This document shows positions 8,368-17,372 of a stretch of DNA of 59,089 nt, piece after piece. The DNA lies in assembly GCA_963666945.2 (NCBI GenBank), contig CAXXRT010000033.1, positions 1 through 59,089 of the forward strand, read 5' to 3'. The DNA comes from G963666945 sp963666945 (GTDB lineage: Bacteria > Bacteroidota > Bacteroidia > Bacteroidales > Marinifilaceae). The notes beneath the pieces were generated by a model, which saw only the letters and a program-made list of their open reading frames with translations, was not told the origin of the DNA and ran no database searches. Positions within the stretch are counted from its first letter, which is position 1. Every line of letters begins with the position of its first letter. The position numbers were made by a program, and so were the translations under genes.

Positions 8368-9678
8368 ATGAGTAAGTTTATTATTAAAGGAGGTAAATCC
8401 CTTTCAGGAGAAATCACGCCACAGGGGGCAAAAAATGAGGCCCTCCAGGTTATCTGCGCTACACTTTTAACCGAACAGGAAGTTATTATAAACAACATCC
8501 CCGACATACGGGATATCAATAAGTTAATTGAGCTACTACAGGGATTAGGTGTTGTTGTAAAAAAATTAACTGCCAACTCTTACTCATTTAAGGCAGAGAA
8601 TATAGATTTCACATATTTCAACACCAGGGAATATCACGAAAAAGCTGTCAGCATCAGGGGATCAATAATGATACTGGGACCTTTATTGGCACGCTTCAAC
8701 AAAGGATATATCCCCAAGCCGGGCGGAGATAAGATAGGACGAAGACGACTGGACACCCATTTTATAGGGTTCGAGAAACTTGGCGCACGATTTGATTACG
8801 ACAAGAAAACACATACATACAAGGCTTCATGCGAGAAACTTAAGGGATCGTACATGCTGCTGGATGAAGCATCGGTGACCGGAACGGCCAATATTATTAT
8901 GGCAGCCGTTCTTGCCGAGGGAAAAACCACAATATACAACGCAGCATGCGAACCATATCTGCAACAGCTGTGCAAAATGCTTAACTCCATGGGAGCTAAA
9001 ATATCGGGCATTGCATCGAATCTTCTTACCATTGAAGGTGTCAGCAAACTGGGAGGATGCTACCACAGACTTCTTCCCGATATGATTGAGATTGGTAGTT
9101 TTATCGGTCTTGCTGCCATGACCCGTTCAGAGATAACAATAAAAAATACGGCCTTCAAAGAGCTGGGAATTATTCCGGAACAATTCAGAAGACTTGGAAT
9201 AAAACTAGAACAAAGAGAAGACGATATATTTGTCCCCAAACAGGAGGGCTACGAGATAGAAGATTTTATCGACGGATCGATAATGACCATTGCAGATGCA
9301 CCCTGGCCGGGACTAACTCCCGACTTGCTTAGTATATTCCTTGTTGTTGCCACTCAGGCAAAAGGCAGTGTACTTATTCACCAGAAGATGTTTGAAAGCA
9401 GACTGTTCTTTGTGGATAAACTCATTGACATGGGAGCCAAGATTATTCTTTGCGATCCCCACAGGGCCACTGTCATAGGTCAAAACCACGAACACAGGCT
9501 AAAAGGCACAAACATGGTATCCCCGGACATAAGGGCGGGAATAGCCCTGCTGATAGCTGCACTTTCTGCAGACGGGACAAGCACAATTCATAACATAGAG
9601 CAGATTGACCGCGGATACGAGAATATAGATCTCAAACTTAATGCTCTGGGAGCCGAGATAACAAGAATCAACGATTAA
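8368..9678 (+). CDS. murA: UDP-N-acetylglucosamine 1-carboxyvinyltransferase (MurA)
   Basis: A 436-residue cytoplasmic enzyme that transfers enolpyruvate from PEP to UDP-GlcNAc, the first committed step of peptidoglycan synthesis. The EPSP-synthase-like fold is recognisable from GAKNEALQ (residues 20-27), ILGPLLARF (102-110), PGGDKIGRRRLDTH (118-131), the ASVTGTANI region and the C-terminal IRAGIALLIAAL and IDRGYENI. The catalytic-loop Cys of E. coli MurA (Cys115, the fosfomycin target) is replaced by Asp121 in PGGDKIG. Natural Cys-to-Asp MurAs, as in mycobacteria and chlamydiae, are active but not alkylated by fosfomycin. The gene follows DUF4290 and its 3' end overlaps the convergent folK by 11 bp. 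TATCTTTA at 8333-8340 may be its own weak -7 element. Confidence 0.96.
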   Translation: MSKFIIKGGKSLSGEITPQGAKNEALQVICATLLTEQEVIINNIPDIRDINKLIELLQGLGVVVKKLTANSYSFKAENIDFTYFNTREYHEKAVSIRGSIMILGPLLARFNKGYIPKPGGDKIGRRRLDTHFIGFEKLGARFDYDKKTHTYKASCEKLKGSYMLLDEASVTGTANIIMAAVLAEGKTTIYNAACEPYLQQLCKMLNSMGAKISGIASNLLTIEGVSKLGGCYHRLLPDMIEIGSFIGLAAMTRSEITIKNTAFKELGIIPEQFRRLGIKLEQREDDIFVPKQEGYEIEDFIDGSIMTIADAPWPGLTPDLLSIFLVVATQAKGSVLIHQKMFESRLFFVDKLIDMGAKIILCDPHRATVIGQNHEHRLKGTNMVSPDIRAGIALLIAALSADGTSTIHNIEQIDRGYENIDLKLNALGAEITRIND

Positions 9679-10162
9679 AAGAATATTTATGAACTTTACA
9701 CTGATCAGTGCATTCATCCAGTAATGTGCTGATCTTTTTGTTTAAAACAGGGTGCAGATAATCAGGCATCACCTCATTTAAAGGCTCCAGCACAAAATTC
9801 CTCTCCTGGATACGGGGATGGGGAATTGTTAAATCAGGGGTATCTACTATATCTGAATTATAGAACAAAATATCGATATCAATAAGTCTTGAAGAATATC
9901 TTTCTTTATGCCTTACCCTGCCTAGTTTCTTCTCTATGGCCTGAGTCAGTTTTAAACAGGTCCCGGCCGGCTTACCGGTATCAACGACAACAAGCTGATT
10001 GAGGAAAAGATTTTCTGACTCAAAGCCCCATGCCTCACTCTCAAACAAAGAAGATTTAGCAACCACATCGCCGATAACAGACGATATTTCCTCAACAGAG
10101 CTGTTAAAAACAGTCTCCCTGTCCCCCATATTTCCACCTATCAATAACACCAACTTGTTCAT
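9668..10162 (-). CDS. folK: 2-amino-4-hydroxy-6-hydroxymethyldihydropteridine pyrophosphokinase (FolK)
   Basis: A 164-residue HPPK that pyrophosphorylates 6-hydroxymethyl-dihydropterin in folate synthesis. It begins LLIGGNMGDRE (residues 6-16), the family's N-terminal LGSNLGDR-type motif, and carries the signature RYSSRLIDIDILFYN (about residues 87-101) with the metal-binding Asp pair, then IPHPRIQERNFVLEPL. The length is normal for a monofunctional enzyme; no FolB or FolP fusion. It faces murA with an 11-bp overlap and is divergent from sppA. The upstream gap is only 127 bp and AT-rich. Confidence 0.95.
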   Translation of the reverse strand: MNKLVLLIGGNMGDRETVFNSSVEEISSVIGDVVAKSSLFESEAWGFESENLFLNQLVVVDTGKPAGTCLKLTQAIEKKLGRVRHKERYSSRLIDIDILFYNSDIVDTPDLTIPHPRIQERNFVLEPLNEVMPDYLHPVLNKKISTLLDECTDQCKVHKYSFNR

Positions 10163-10243
10163 ACTGTCACTAAATCTTTAAAACTATGCAAATATGCACA
10201 GAATTTTGATACAACAAAATTAAAATATCACATAACAATTTCA

Positions 10244-10251
10244 TATATTTG
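10244..10251 (+). promoter_or_regulatory. -7 promoter element of sppA
   Basis: TATATTTG, 38 bases upstream of the ATG at 10290. No clear -33 TTTG is present. Confidence 0.5.
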
Positions 10252-10289
10252 TATATTAGTAAACAAAATAATAATCTAAAACTATAGTT

Positions 10290-12083
10290 ATGAAGAGTTT
10301 TCTCAAATTTACCCTTGCCTCAATATTAGGGTTTATAGTAGCTTCTTTCATTTGCCTGTTTATTTTAATAGGAATTATTGGCAGTCTTGCCCAAAGCGGT
10401 GACGGTATTCCTACTGTTAAAGAAAATTCTGTGCTGGAGTTAAAATTCGACTACCAGATTGCAGATAAGGCAACACCTAATCCTTTCAAGGACATAGACT
10501 TTGCCACTTTTGAGCCCAAGAAAAAACTTGGTCTTAACAAAATACTCGAGAACATTGAGAAAGCTCAGAATGACGATAACATAAAAGGTATATTCCTTAA
10601 TCTTACAGACATATCTTCTAATTTTGGTTCTATGGCCACAATAGAAGAGATCAGGAATAAACTTATTGAATTTAAGAAAAGTGAAAAATTTATAGTAGCA
10701 CACAGCAACATCAGTTATTCACAAAAGGCATATTATCTTGCAAGTGTTGCAGATAAAATTTATCTGAACCCGGCCTCCATGTTTATATGGGCAGGAATGG
10801 GCGGAGAAATGGTATTCTACAAAAAAGCCCTTAACAAACTTGGAATAGAACCACAGGTCATCCGTCACGGAAAATACAAAGCCGCTGTTGAGCCATTCAT
10901 GCTTGATAAAATGAGCGACGAAAACCGTGAGCAGGTGATGAAATATGTAGGAGGACTATGGAACCATATGCTTAAAGGCATTTCAAGACAAAGAAATCTT
11001 TCAGTAGAAAAACTCAACGAACTGGCAGACAACTTCAAGGTTCACAAAGCTGAAGATCTTGTAAATGCCGGTCTTTTCGACGGTGCCCTATATACAGACC
11101 AGATGCAGGACGAGCTTAAGAAGCTTACCGACAGGAAAGAGACAGAGAAGTTAAACAAAATAGATCTTCACAAATACAGCAAGGTACCAAAAGAAAACTT
11201 TGAATTCATAAAAGACAAGATAGCAGTGATTTATGCCACCGGCGAGATTGGCATGAAGCAATCGGAAGATGCAATAGGTCCTGAACTTGCAAACACAATA
11301 AAGAAAGCAAGAGAGAATAAAAACATTAAGGCAGTTGTACTAAGAGTGAATTCACCAGGAGGAAGTGCCCTTGTATCAGATATCATCTGGAGAGAGGTGG
11401 TTCTTACTCAAAAGGTTAAGCCGGTGATTGCATCCATGGGTAATGTTGCAGCATCGGGAGGTTACTATATATCGTGCGCTGCGGACACCATAGTTGCCAG
11501 TCCCAACACCATTACAGGATCGATAGGTATCTTCGGACTTTTCTTTAGCGGAGAGGATCTTATAAAGAATAAACTGGGTCTTTCCACCGATGCATTCGGA
11601 ACAAATAAACACTCTAATTTCGGAGGAGGAACACCACTGCCTATACCACTTACATCGAGAAAATTTAATAAATACGAAAAAGAAGTTCTTCAAAGCTTTA
11701 TAGAAGACGGATACAAATCTTTTGTAAGCAAAGTCTCTGAGGGAAGACACATGACATATGAAGAAATAGACAAAATAGGTCAGGGAAGAGTATGGACAGG
11801 AGAAGACGCAAAGGAAATCGGTCTTGTTGATGTTATTGGAGGATTAGAAACAGCCATACGTATTGCCAAAGAAAAGGCAGGACTTGAAAAATATACTGTT
11901 GTTAATCTTCCCAAAGAAAAGGATCCTTTCGAAGCAATAATTGAAAGCCTTACAAGTGAAGCCAGGACTTACATGCTTGAAAGGGAACTAGGCAGCGAAT
12001 ATAAATATTACAACAAAGTTAAAAACATAATCAGTTCGGAAGGTGTTCAGGCAAGAATACCCTACAATCTGGAAATAAGGTAA
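10290..12083 (+). CDS. sppA: signal peptide peptidase SppA, 67K type
   Basis: A 597-residue inner-membrane serine protease that degrades cleaved signal peptides. One N-terminal membrane anchor (residues 8-35) precedes two tandem ClpP/crotonase-like S49 domains, so this is the long 67K form. The likely catalytic Lys is Lys197 in HGKYKAAVEPF, matching the GxYKSAVEP Lys of E. coli SppA; the nucleophile is Ser389 in GNVAASGGYYIS, followed by SPNTITGSIGIFG. The gene is followed by a strong terminator, with lpxK starting 45 bp after its stop. The sppA-lpxK-pnp order is common in Bacteroidales. Confidence 0.95.
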   Translation: MKSFLKFTLASILGFIVASFICLFILIGIIGSLAQSGDGIPTVKENSVLELKFDYQIADKATPNPFKDIDFATFEPKKKLGLNKILENIEKAQNDDNIKGIFLNLTDISSNFGSMATIEEIRNKLIEFKKSEKFIVAHSNISYSQKAYYLASVADKIYLNPASMFIWAGMGGEMVFYKKALNKLGIEPQVIRHGKYKAAVEPFMLDKMSDENREQVMKYVGGLWNHMLKGISRQRNLSVEKLNELADNFKVHKAEDLVNAGLFDGALYTDQMQDELKKLTDRKETEKLNKIDLHKYSKVPKENFEFIKDKIAVIYATGEIGMKQSEDAIGPELANTIKKARENKNIKAVVLRVNSPGGSALVSDIIWREVVLTQKVKPVIASMGNVAASGGYYISCAADTIVASPNTITGSIGIFGLFFSGEDLIKNKLGLSTDAFGTNKHSNFGGGTPLPIPLTSRKFNKYEKEVLQSFIEDGYKSFVSKVSEGRHMTYEEIDKIGQGRVWTGEDAKEIGLVDVIGGLETAIRIAKEKAGLEKYTVVNLPKEKDPFEAIIESLTSEARTYMLERELGSEYKYYNKVKNIISSEGVQARIPYNLEIR

Positions 12084-12090
12084 AAAAACA

Positions 12091-12118
12091 AGGAGTCGGA
12101 TTGAGATCCGACTCCTTT
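12091..12118 (+). terminator. terminator after sppA
   Basis: An 11-bp perfect stem AGGAGTCGGAT / ATCCGACTCCT with a 4-base loop, followed by only a short T run. It ends 11 bases before the lpxK start, so it may attenuate rather than fully stop transcription into lpxK. Confidence 0.75.
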
Positions 12119-12128
12119 AAAGCTTGTA

Positions 12129-13217
12129 TTGGGAATGGGATATTTAAAAAACATTGCAAAGATATTTATATTGGGTCCGCTGAGTATTATTTACGGTACT
12201 ATTGTCGGGATACGTAATATATTATTCAACATAAAAGTACTATCCTCAAAGGAATTCAATGTGCCGGTAATATGCATAGGCAATATAACTGTCGGGGGCA
12301 CAGGAAAGACTCCTCACACAGAGATACTTATCAAGTCGTTAAGAAAGGAATTCAGGGTAGCCTGCCTGAGTCGTGGTTACAAACGAAAGACAAGGGGATT
12401 TGTTTTAGCCACGGAGAAATCAACGGCAAGACAGATAGGCGATGAACCCATGCAGATAAAAACCAAATTCCCCGATGTGATGGTTGCCGTTGACAAGAAA
12501 AGATGCAGGGGAATAGAAAAGTTAATGTCACTTGAAAACCCTCCCGAGATAATTATCCTTGACGATGCCTATCAGCACAGGTATGTAAAGCCAGACATAT
12601 CAATTCTTCTTTCCGATTACAACAGACCATTTTACGAAGACTTTATTATGCCTTACGGAAGACTAAGGGAAAGCAGAAGAAGCAAGTACAGGGCCAATAT
12701 TATAGTGGTCACAAAATGTCCCGAGGCAATAACACCCATAGAAAGGAGAATAATCGGTAAAAACATTGATATACGCCCCTATCAGCAACTTTATTTCACC
12801 AGGATGGATTACGGTCAGTTAACTCCAGTCTTTCCGGAAGCAGAAAGCCCGGAGATACAACATCCTGTGGATTATTCCGTTCTTATGATAACAGGTATAG
12901 CCAACCCCGAACCCCTTAGACAGCAACTTAGCAAAACATACAAGGAAGTCTTTAACATCACATATCCTGACCATTATAACTTCACTCAGAATGACATAAA
13001 AAACATTTGTGACAGATTCTACAAAATAGCCAATGAAAATAAAATCATTATCACCACAGAGAAGGACGCAATGAGGTTAAAAATGTATGAATTCAGCGAA
13101 GAGATAAAAAACAGGATATATTATCTTCCCATTGAAAGCGTATTTCTTCACGATGAAGGAGAGGATTATATCAATCAAATAGCCAAATATGTTAGGAAAA
13201 ATAAAGGAATGTTCTGA
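12129..13217 (+). CDS. lpxK: tetraacyldisaccharide 4'-kinase (LpxK)
   Basis: A 362-residue inner-membrane-associated kinase that phosphorylates the 4' position of the lipid A disaccharide. The P-loop is GNITVGGTGKTPHTE (about residues 53-67), followed by LSRGYKRKTRGF, the GDEPMQI segment and ILDDAYQHRYVKPD, all family hallmarks. The N-terminal hydrophobic stretch IFILGPLSIIYGTIVGIRNI anchors it to the membrane. The start may be the first ATG (12129) or the one two codons later. Its last 29 bases overlap the start of the nucleoside phosphorylase gene, which implies coupled translation. It shows that the organism makes 4'-phosphorylated lipid A at least as a precursor. Confidence 0.95.
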   Translation: MGMGYLKNIAKIFILGPLSIIYGTIVGIRNILFNIKVLSSKEFNVPVICIGNITVGGTGKTPHTEILIKSLRKEFRVACLSRGYKRKTRGFVLATEKSTARQIGDEPMQIKTKFPDVMVAVDKKRCRGIEKLMSLENPPEIIILDDAYQHRYVKPDISILLSDYNRPFYEDFIMPYGRLRESRRSKYRANIIVVTKCPEAITPIERRIIGKNIDIRPYQQLYFTRMDYGQLTPVFPEAESPEIQHPVDYSVLMITGIANPEPLRQQLSKTYKEVFNITYPDHYNFTQNDIKNICDRFYKIANENKIIITTEKDAMRLKMYEFSEEIKNRIYYLPIESVFLHDEGEDYINQIAKYVRKNKGMF

Positions 13218-13992
13218 TTTTATAAAATCGAGAATAAAATTTGATGCCGACACTGCAATAATTCTGGGTACGGGTCTTGGTAAACTGGCAGAGGAAATAG
13301 TCATGCAGGATTTCCTTGACTACAAAGACATACCACACTTCCCGGTATCGACAGTAGAGGGGCATAGCGGAAGATTGATTTTTGGAAAAATTGGAAATAA
13401 AAAGGTGATAGCCATGCAGGGCAGGTTTCACTTCTACGAAGGCTATTCCATGGAGGAAGTAACATTTCCTATCAGGGTTTTTAAGTTATTGGGAATAAAA
13501 AGACTGTTTATATCAAATGCCAGCGGGGGAATGAACCCATCGTTCGACGTTGGCGACATAATGATAATAACAGACCATATAAACATGTTTCCCGAGCACC
13601 CCCTGAGAGGTAAAAACTTTGAAGAATTCGGTCCCCGTTTCCCCGATATGAGTGAGGCATACAACAAGAAACTTATTGAAAAAGCTGAGAAAGTAGCCAC
13701 AGAAAAAGGTATAAAAATACAGAAAGGGGTATATGTTGGTGTATCCGGACCAACCTATGAGACACCCGCAGAATACAGGTTTTTCAGGACTATAGGAGGC
13801 GATGCCGTTGGCATGTCAACAGTTCCAGAGGTTATAGCAGCCCGTCATATGGATATGGAATGCTTTGGTATTTCAATAATAACGGATAGCGGGGCTCCAG
13901 GCAAACTAAAAAAAATAACCCACCAGGAAGTTCAACAAGTTGGAGAAAAGGCACAACCCATTATAGCAGACATAATAAGGGGGATAATATAA
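13189..13992 (+). CDS. purine-nucleoside phosphorylase
   Basis: A 267-residue trimeric-type purine nucleoside phosphorylase (PNP/MTAP family) that cleaves purine nucleosides with phosphate to the base and ribose 1-phosphate. Motifs: ILGTGLG (residues 25-31), GHSGRLIFG, the signature MQGRFHFYEGYSMEEVTFPI, ISNASGGMNPSFDVGD, GPTYETPAEYRFFR, and GGDAVGMSTVPEVIAARH near residue 204. It starts inside the last codons of lpxK (29-bp overlap, different frame), so the two are translationally coupled. An alternative substrate such as methylthioadenosine is possible but less likely, given the GGDAVGMSTVPE motif typical of PNP. Confidence 0.95.
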   Translation: MLGKIKECSDFIKSRIKFDADTAIILGTGLGKLAEEIVMQDFLDYKDIPHFPVSTVEGHSGRLIFGKIGNKKVIAMQGRFHFYEGYSMEEVTFPIRVFKLLGIKRLFISNASGGMNPSFDVGDIMIITDHINMFPEHPLRGKNFEEFGPRFPDMSEAYNKKLIEKAEKVATEKGIKIQKGVYVGVSGPTYETPAEYRFFRTIGGDAVGMSTVPEVIAARHMDMECFGISIITDSGAPGKLKKITHQEVQQVGEKAQPIIADIIRGII

Positions 13993-13993
13993 A

Positions 13994-14014
13994 AGGCTGT
14001 CACTACGACAGCCT
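13994..14014. terminator. hairpin after the nucleoside phosphorylase gene
   Basis: AGGCTGTC / GACAGCCT, an 8-bp perfect stem with a 5-base loop, starting right behind the stop codon. There is no T run on the plus strand, only AAAA on its 5' side, so the terminator call is moderate. Confidence 0.5.
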
Positions 14015-14174
14015 CCTACAATACAACTATTCATCAAATGTGCTAAAAATCTTTGCTTAAAATTAAGACTTTATATTTTGTTTTCATTCACAATAGCTGT
14101 CTTTAACATTATTTTAAAATATAAGGGCTCAAATCTTAAAATTTTATTAATTATCGTTTAAAAACTTTATTTAT

Positions 14175-14182
14175 TATCTTTG
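14175..14182 (+). promoter_or_regulatory. -7 promoter element of the GNAT gene; long leader follows
   Basis: TATCTTTG, 126 bases upstream of the ATG at 14309. The 5' leader contains two small hairpins: ACTGAT/ATCAGT (14214-14230) and GCAGC/GCTGC around position 14270. The rest of the 316-bp gap after the phosphorylase gene shows nothing recognisable. Confidence 0.5.
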
Positions 14183-14308
14183 CTCCATATTCAAGGTAAA
14201 ACAACCGGACAGGACTGATAAATAATCAGTGTATAAATTAATGGTTTGCAGAACCTTGGAAGATGCGCAGCATTGCTGCATACCCGTTAATTCAAAAATT
14301 ATCAACAG

Positions 14309-15499
14309 ATGATTATAGAAGTTGTAAAAAGCGAGAAAGACAGAAAGGACTTTTTGAAAGTTCCTAAATTATTATACAAGAACGATCCTAACTGGACCTG
14401 TCCATTAGATGGAGAGATAAACGCGATATTTGATCCGGAAAAGAACTCTTTCTTTAACCATGGCACAGCTATAAGATGGATTCTAAAAGACTCTGACAAT
14501 AAGCTTATAGGAAGGATTGCGGCATTTATAAACGATAAAAAAGCCTATTCTTTTAATCAACCTACCGGAGGATGCGGATTTTTTGAATGTATTAACGACA
14601 AGGATGCGGCATTTTTCCTTTTCGATACCGCCAAAGCATGGCTTAAAAAAAAGGGAATGAAGGCAATGGATGGCCCTGTCAACTTTGGAGAGAACGACAA
14701 CCACTGGGGACTTTTAGTTGATGGATACATGCCCCAGGGCATAGGCATGCCCTATCACCATCCCTATTATAAGGATTTTTTCTATGACTACGGTTTTAAG
14801 GTGTACTTTGAACAGTACAGCTATCATCTTGACCCAAAGAAACCTTTTCCTGCCAGATTCTGGAAGATAGCAGAATGGGTTGCCCAGAAGCCTGGATTCT
14901 CTTTCAAACACTTTAGCTTTGATGATTCAGAGAAATTCATCTCGGACATTATAAATATTTATAGTGAGGCATGGAAGTTCCACGAAAACTTCACTCCTTT
15001 GAATCCCGACGAGATAAGGGATATGATGAACGACATGAAGATGATAGTAGAGGAAAAATTCATATGGTTTGCCTACCACGAGGACAAACCTATTGCTTTC
15101 CTTGTAATGATACCTGACGTTAATCAGGCACTCAGACATATCAACGGAAAATTAAACCTGATAAACAAACTAAAACTATTATACCATTTAAAGAACAAAA
15201 CCATTACAAGAGCGCGTATAACAGTGATGGGTGTTGTTCCAAAGTTTCAGAGAGCAGGTGTTGAATCTGCAATATTCTGGCATCTTGACAAGGTAATGAA
15301 GACAAAACCCCACTATAATGAATTGGAATTATCGTGGGTTGGGGATTTTAATCCAAAGATGAAATCCATATACGAGGCCGTTGGCGGGGTACACACAAAA
15401 ACGCACCAGACATTGCGGTGTATATTCGATCCCTCCATACCCTTTGAAAGGGCTCCAATGATAGTATTGGAAAACAGGGATAGCGATTTAAATGACTAA
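14309..15499 (+). CDS. GNAT-like N-acetyltransferase-fold protein
   Basis: A 396-residue cytoplasmic protein whose family is usually annotated as GNAT acetyltransferase in Bacteroidota. The N-terminal part begins MIIEVVKSEKDRKDFLKVP and holds a GRIAAFINDKKA strand as in a GNAT β4. The second half has an acetyl-CoA-site-like stretch TVMGVVPKFQRAGVESAIFWHLDK (split here as TVMGVVPKFQRAGVE and SAIFWHLDK, about residues 307-330) and ELSWVGDFNPKMKSIYEAVGG. The two halves may be a tandem GNAT pair. The substrate is unknown. It is single, with its own long-leader promoter. Codon use and composition match the neighbours. Confidence 0.8.
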   Translation: MIIEVVKSEKDRKDFLKVPKLLYKNDPNWTCPLDGEINAIFDPEKNSFFNHGTAIRWILKDSDNKLIGRIAAFINDKKAYSFNQPTGGCGFFECINDKDAAFFLFDTAKAWLKKKGMKAMDGPVNFGENDNHWGLLVDGYMPQGIGMPYHHPYYKDFFYDYGFKVYFEQYSYHLDPKKPFPARFWKIAEWVAQKPGFSFKHFSFDDSEKFISDIINIYSEAWKFHENFTPLNPDEIRDMMNDMKMIVEEKFIWFAYHEDKPIAFLVMIPDVNQALRHINGKLNLINKLKLLYHLKNKTITRARITVMGVVPKFQRAGVESAIFWHLDKVMKTKPHYNELELSWVGDFNPKMKSIYEAVGGVHTKTHQTLRCIFDPSIPFERAPMIVLENRDSDLND

Positions 15500-15534
15500 A
15501 AATTAAGATTTTATAAATAAAATTACAAAATTGT

Positions 15535-15565
15535 TTTGCAATTATAAATACAACATCTATCTTTG
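15535..15565 (+). promoter_or_regulatory. promoter of rpmE2 (L31)
   Basis: TTTG (15535-15538), 19 bases, then TATCTTTG (15558-15565): a consensus Bacteroidota promoter, 39 bases upstream of the L31 start. Confidence 0.75.
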
Positions 15566-15604
15566 CAATCCGTTAAAAAGGAAAAAAATTAAAGAAATAT
15601 AGTT

Positions 15605-15869
15605 ATGAAAAAGGGAATACATCCAGAAAATTATCGTCTAGTGGCGTTTAAGGATATGTCTAACGGAACACACTTTTTTATGTCCTTCTACTGCAGCAAC
15701 AAGAGAAACTGTAGAGATAGACGGTGTTGAGTATCCTCTAGTGAAGTTAGAAATTTCTGCTGCATCTCACCCATTCTACACAGGTAAGATGAAGCTTGTT
15801 GACACTGCAGGACGTGTTGATAAGTTCATGAACAGATACAAAACGCACATGGAAAACAGAAAAAAATAG
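15605..15869 (+). pseudogene. rpmE2: 50S ribosomal protein L31 type B; frame broken by one extra T
   Basis: As written the frame stops after about 40 codons. Removing one T from the T6 run at 15674-15679 restores an 87-residue L31: MKKGIHPENYRLVAFKDMSN, THFLCPSTAATRETVEIDG, VEYPLVKLEISAASHPFYTG and KFMNRYKTHMENRKK. The length 265 minus 1 is divisible by three. Type B L31 lacks the zinc-binding CxxC pairs, as here. This is a component of the large ribosomal subunit, with its own consensus promoter and a strong terminator and no sign of decay beyond the one base, so a base-calling error is the most likely cause. Confidence 0.92.
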
Positions 15870-15893
15870 TTTTCCGGGAAAATTATAATATTA

Positions 15894-15921
15894 GAGGCTG
15901 CCTTTAAGGACAGCCTCTTTT
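15894..15921 (+). terminator. terminator after rpmE2
   Basis: GAGGCTG / CAGCCTC with extra pairing inside the loop, followed by TTTTG on the plus strand. Confidence 0.85.
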
Positions 15922-15985
15922 GTCGTTTATATACATAGCCATATATATATAAGTGGTATGTACACATGCTTTTTAAGTCCTATAT

Positions 15986-16015
15986 TTTGTTAATCCTTTA
16001 TAATTACTAATTTTG
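15986..16015 (+). promoter_or_regulatory. promoter of the GlmU-like nucleotidyltransferase gene
   Basis: TTTG (15986-15989), 18 bases, then TAATTTTG (16008-16015), 33 bases upstream of the ATG at 16049. Confidence 0.65.
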
Positions 16016-16048
16016 TAAGTAAAGTATCATAATTTAAATACAAAGGAT

Positions 16049-17212
16049 ATGAACTATATTTTATTTGACGATAAAAAACAGGGTTAATCTTAAGCCCTTA
16101 ACATATACAAGACCTGTTTGCGAATTAAGAGTAGGTATTTTGACCATTAAAGAAAAATGGATGAAAATGCTTGACAGTTCTGTTTCCTACGCTACAGAGG
16201 ATTATCTACAAAAGAAGTTTCCTTGTATTAGCCAAAGCGAGGACATAGTCATTAATGGAGGTATTATTCCCACCAAGGGATCTGGTAGAAAGCATATCTT
16301 CATTGAAAACGGGAGATTTCCTTGTTCAGGGGGAAATCATTATTGGGGGAAGACTTGCACAGGACAAACCCATGGACTTTATTGCGAAACTGGAACACAA
16401 CTATTCAATAACAGAATACACAGGTGAGATAATAAAAATAAAACACACTTACGATATCTTCAGTTTGAACAAGGAATGCCTGCTGCGTGACTTCGAGATG
16501 CTGACAGAAGGCAGGGAGTCTGAGGAACTCAGCAAAACGGTTAATGTAGTTGGGCAATATCCGGTATTTCTGGAAAAAGGAGCCAAGGCGGAGTTCTGTA
16601 CTTTAAACACAACAGAAGGCCCCATATATTTGGGTAAAGATGCAGAGATAATGGAAGGCTGCCTTGTCAGGGGTCCCCTGGCCATGTGCGAACATTCTGT
16701 CCTTAAGATGGGGGCCAAGGTCTACGGAGCCACCACACTGGGTCCTCACTGCAAATGCGGAGGAGAGCTTAGCAACGTTGTCTTCACCGGTTATTCAAAC
16801 AAGGCTCACGACGGTTTCCTGGGCAATGCCGTCATAGGGGAATGGTGTAATATAGGAGCAGACACAAACAACTCCAACCTAAAGAACACCTACGAAGAGG
16901 TCAAGTTATGGGACTTACGAAACAGGACGATTCAAAAAGACCGGACTACAGTTTTGCGGTCTTATAATGGGGGACCACAGTAAGTTTGGAATAAACACAA
17001 TGATAAACACAGGTACTGTTGTAGGAGTGGGATGCAACATTTACGGATCGGACTTTCCAAGGAACTTTCTTCCCTCATTTTCATGGGGAGGACATAGCGG
17101 TCTTAAAGAACACAATATAAATCAATTCTTCAAGACAGCAAAAGCAGTCATGCAACGCAGGGGCATAGAACTTGATGAAGTTAGAAAAAGATATTCTGGC
17201 ACATATTTTTGA
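16049..17212 (+). pseudogene. GlmU-like sugar nucleotidyltransferase; frame broken by three extra bases
   Basis: Predicted 386-residue protein of the GlmU-related nucleotidyltransferase family widespread in Bacteroidota. Three single extra bases must be removed: one A in the A6 run near 16072-16078 (DDKNRVNLKPL), one base near 16270 (IIPTRDLVESI) and one T near 16911 (WDYETGRFKKTG). Then 1164 minus 3 is a multiple of three. The N-terminal half (LTYTRPVCELRVGILTIKEKW) is the nucleotidyltransferase-like region. The C-terminal half is a left-handed β-helix of hexapeptide repeats (ATTLGPHCKCGGELSNVV, GNAVIGEWCNIGADT, GLIMGDHSKFGINT). The family is thought to act on sugar phosphates, but the substrate is unproven. 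The bonafide GlmU architecture is shorter at the front here. Errors rather than decay are likely (see findings). Confidence 0.85.
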
Positions 17213-17284
17213 ACAGAGCAAGGAATTCAGGAATTTTAGTTAAGATTCTCCCATTCAGGATATTTTTTCTTTGGACAAGTACTT

Positions 17285-17332
17285 TGGCACAGGTATTGCC
17301 AAAAGACTATATATGTCATTCCTTTATGACAT
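17285..17332 (+). promoter_or_regulatory. sigma-54-like promoter and inverted repeat upstream of lon
   Basis: TGGCAC (17285-17290), 5 bases, then TTGC (17296-17299) reproduces the -24/-12 sigma-54 consensus. It also lies in an imperfect TTGGCA/TGCCAA dyad. Fourteen bases downstream is a perfect inverted repeat ATGTCAT / ATGACAT (17313-17319 and 17326-17332, 6-base spacer), followed by two TTGACA copies (17335-17340, 17343-17348). No TAnnTTTG element is seen in this 160-bp gap. Lon starts at 17373. Confidence 0.45.
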
Positions 17333-17372
17333 TGTTGACAAATTGACAGTAGTGAAATATAACAATTAGATA

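Noticed and set aside
14183..14308. Riboswitch in the long leader of the GNAT-like gene
   Set aside because: Two small hairpins are present, but no conserved core of any riboswitch class that I know was recognised; a covariance-model search would settle it.
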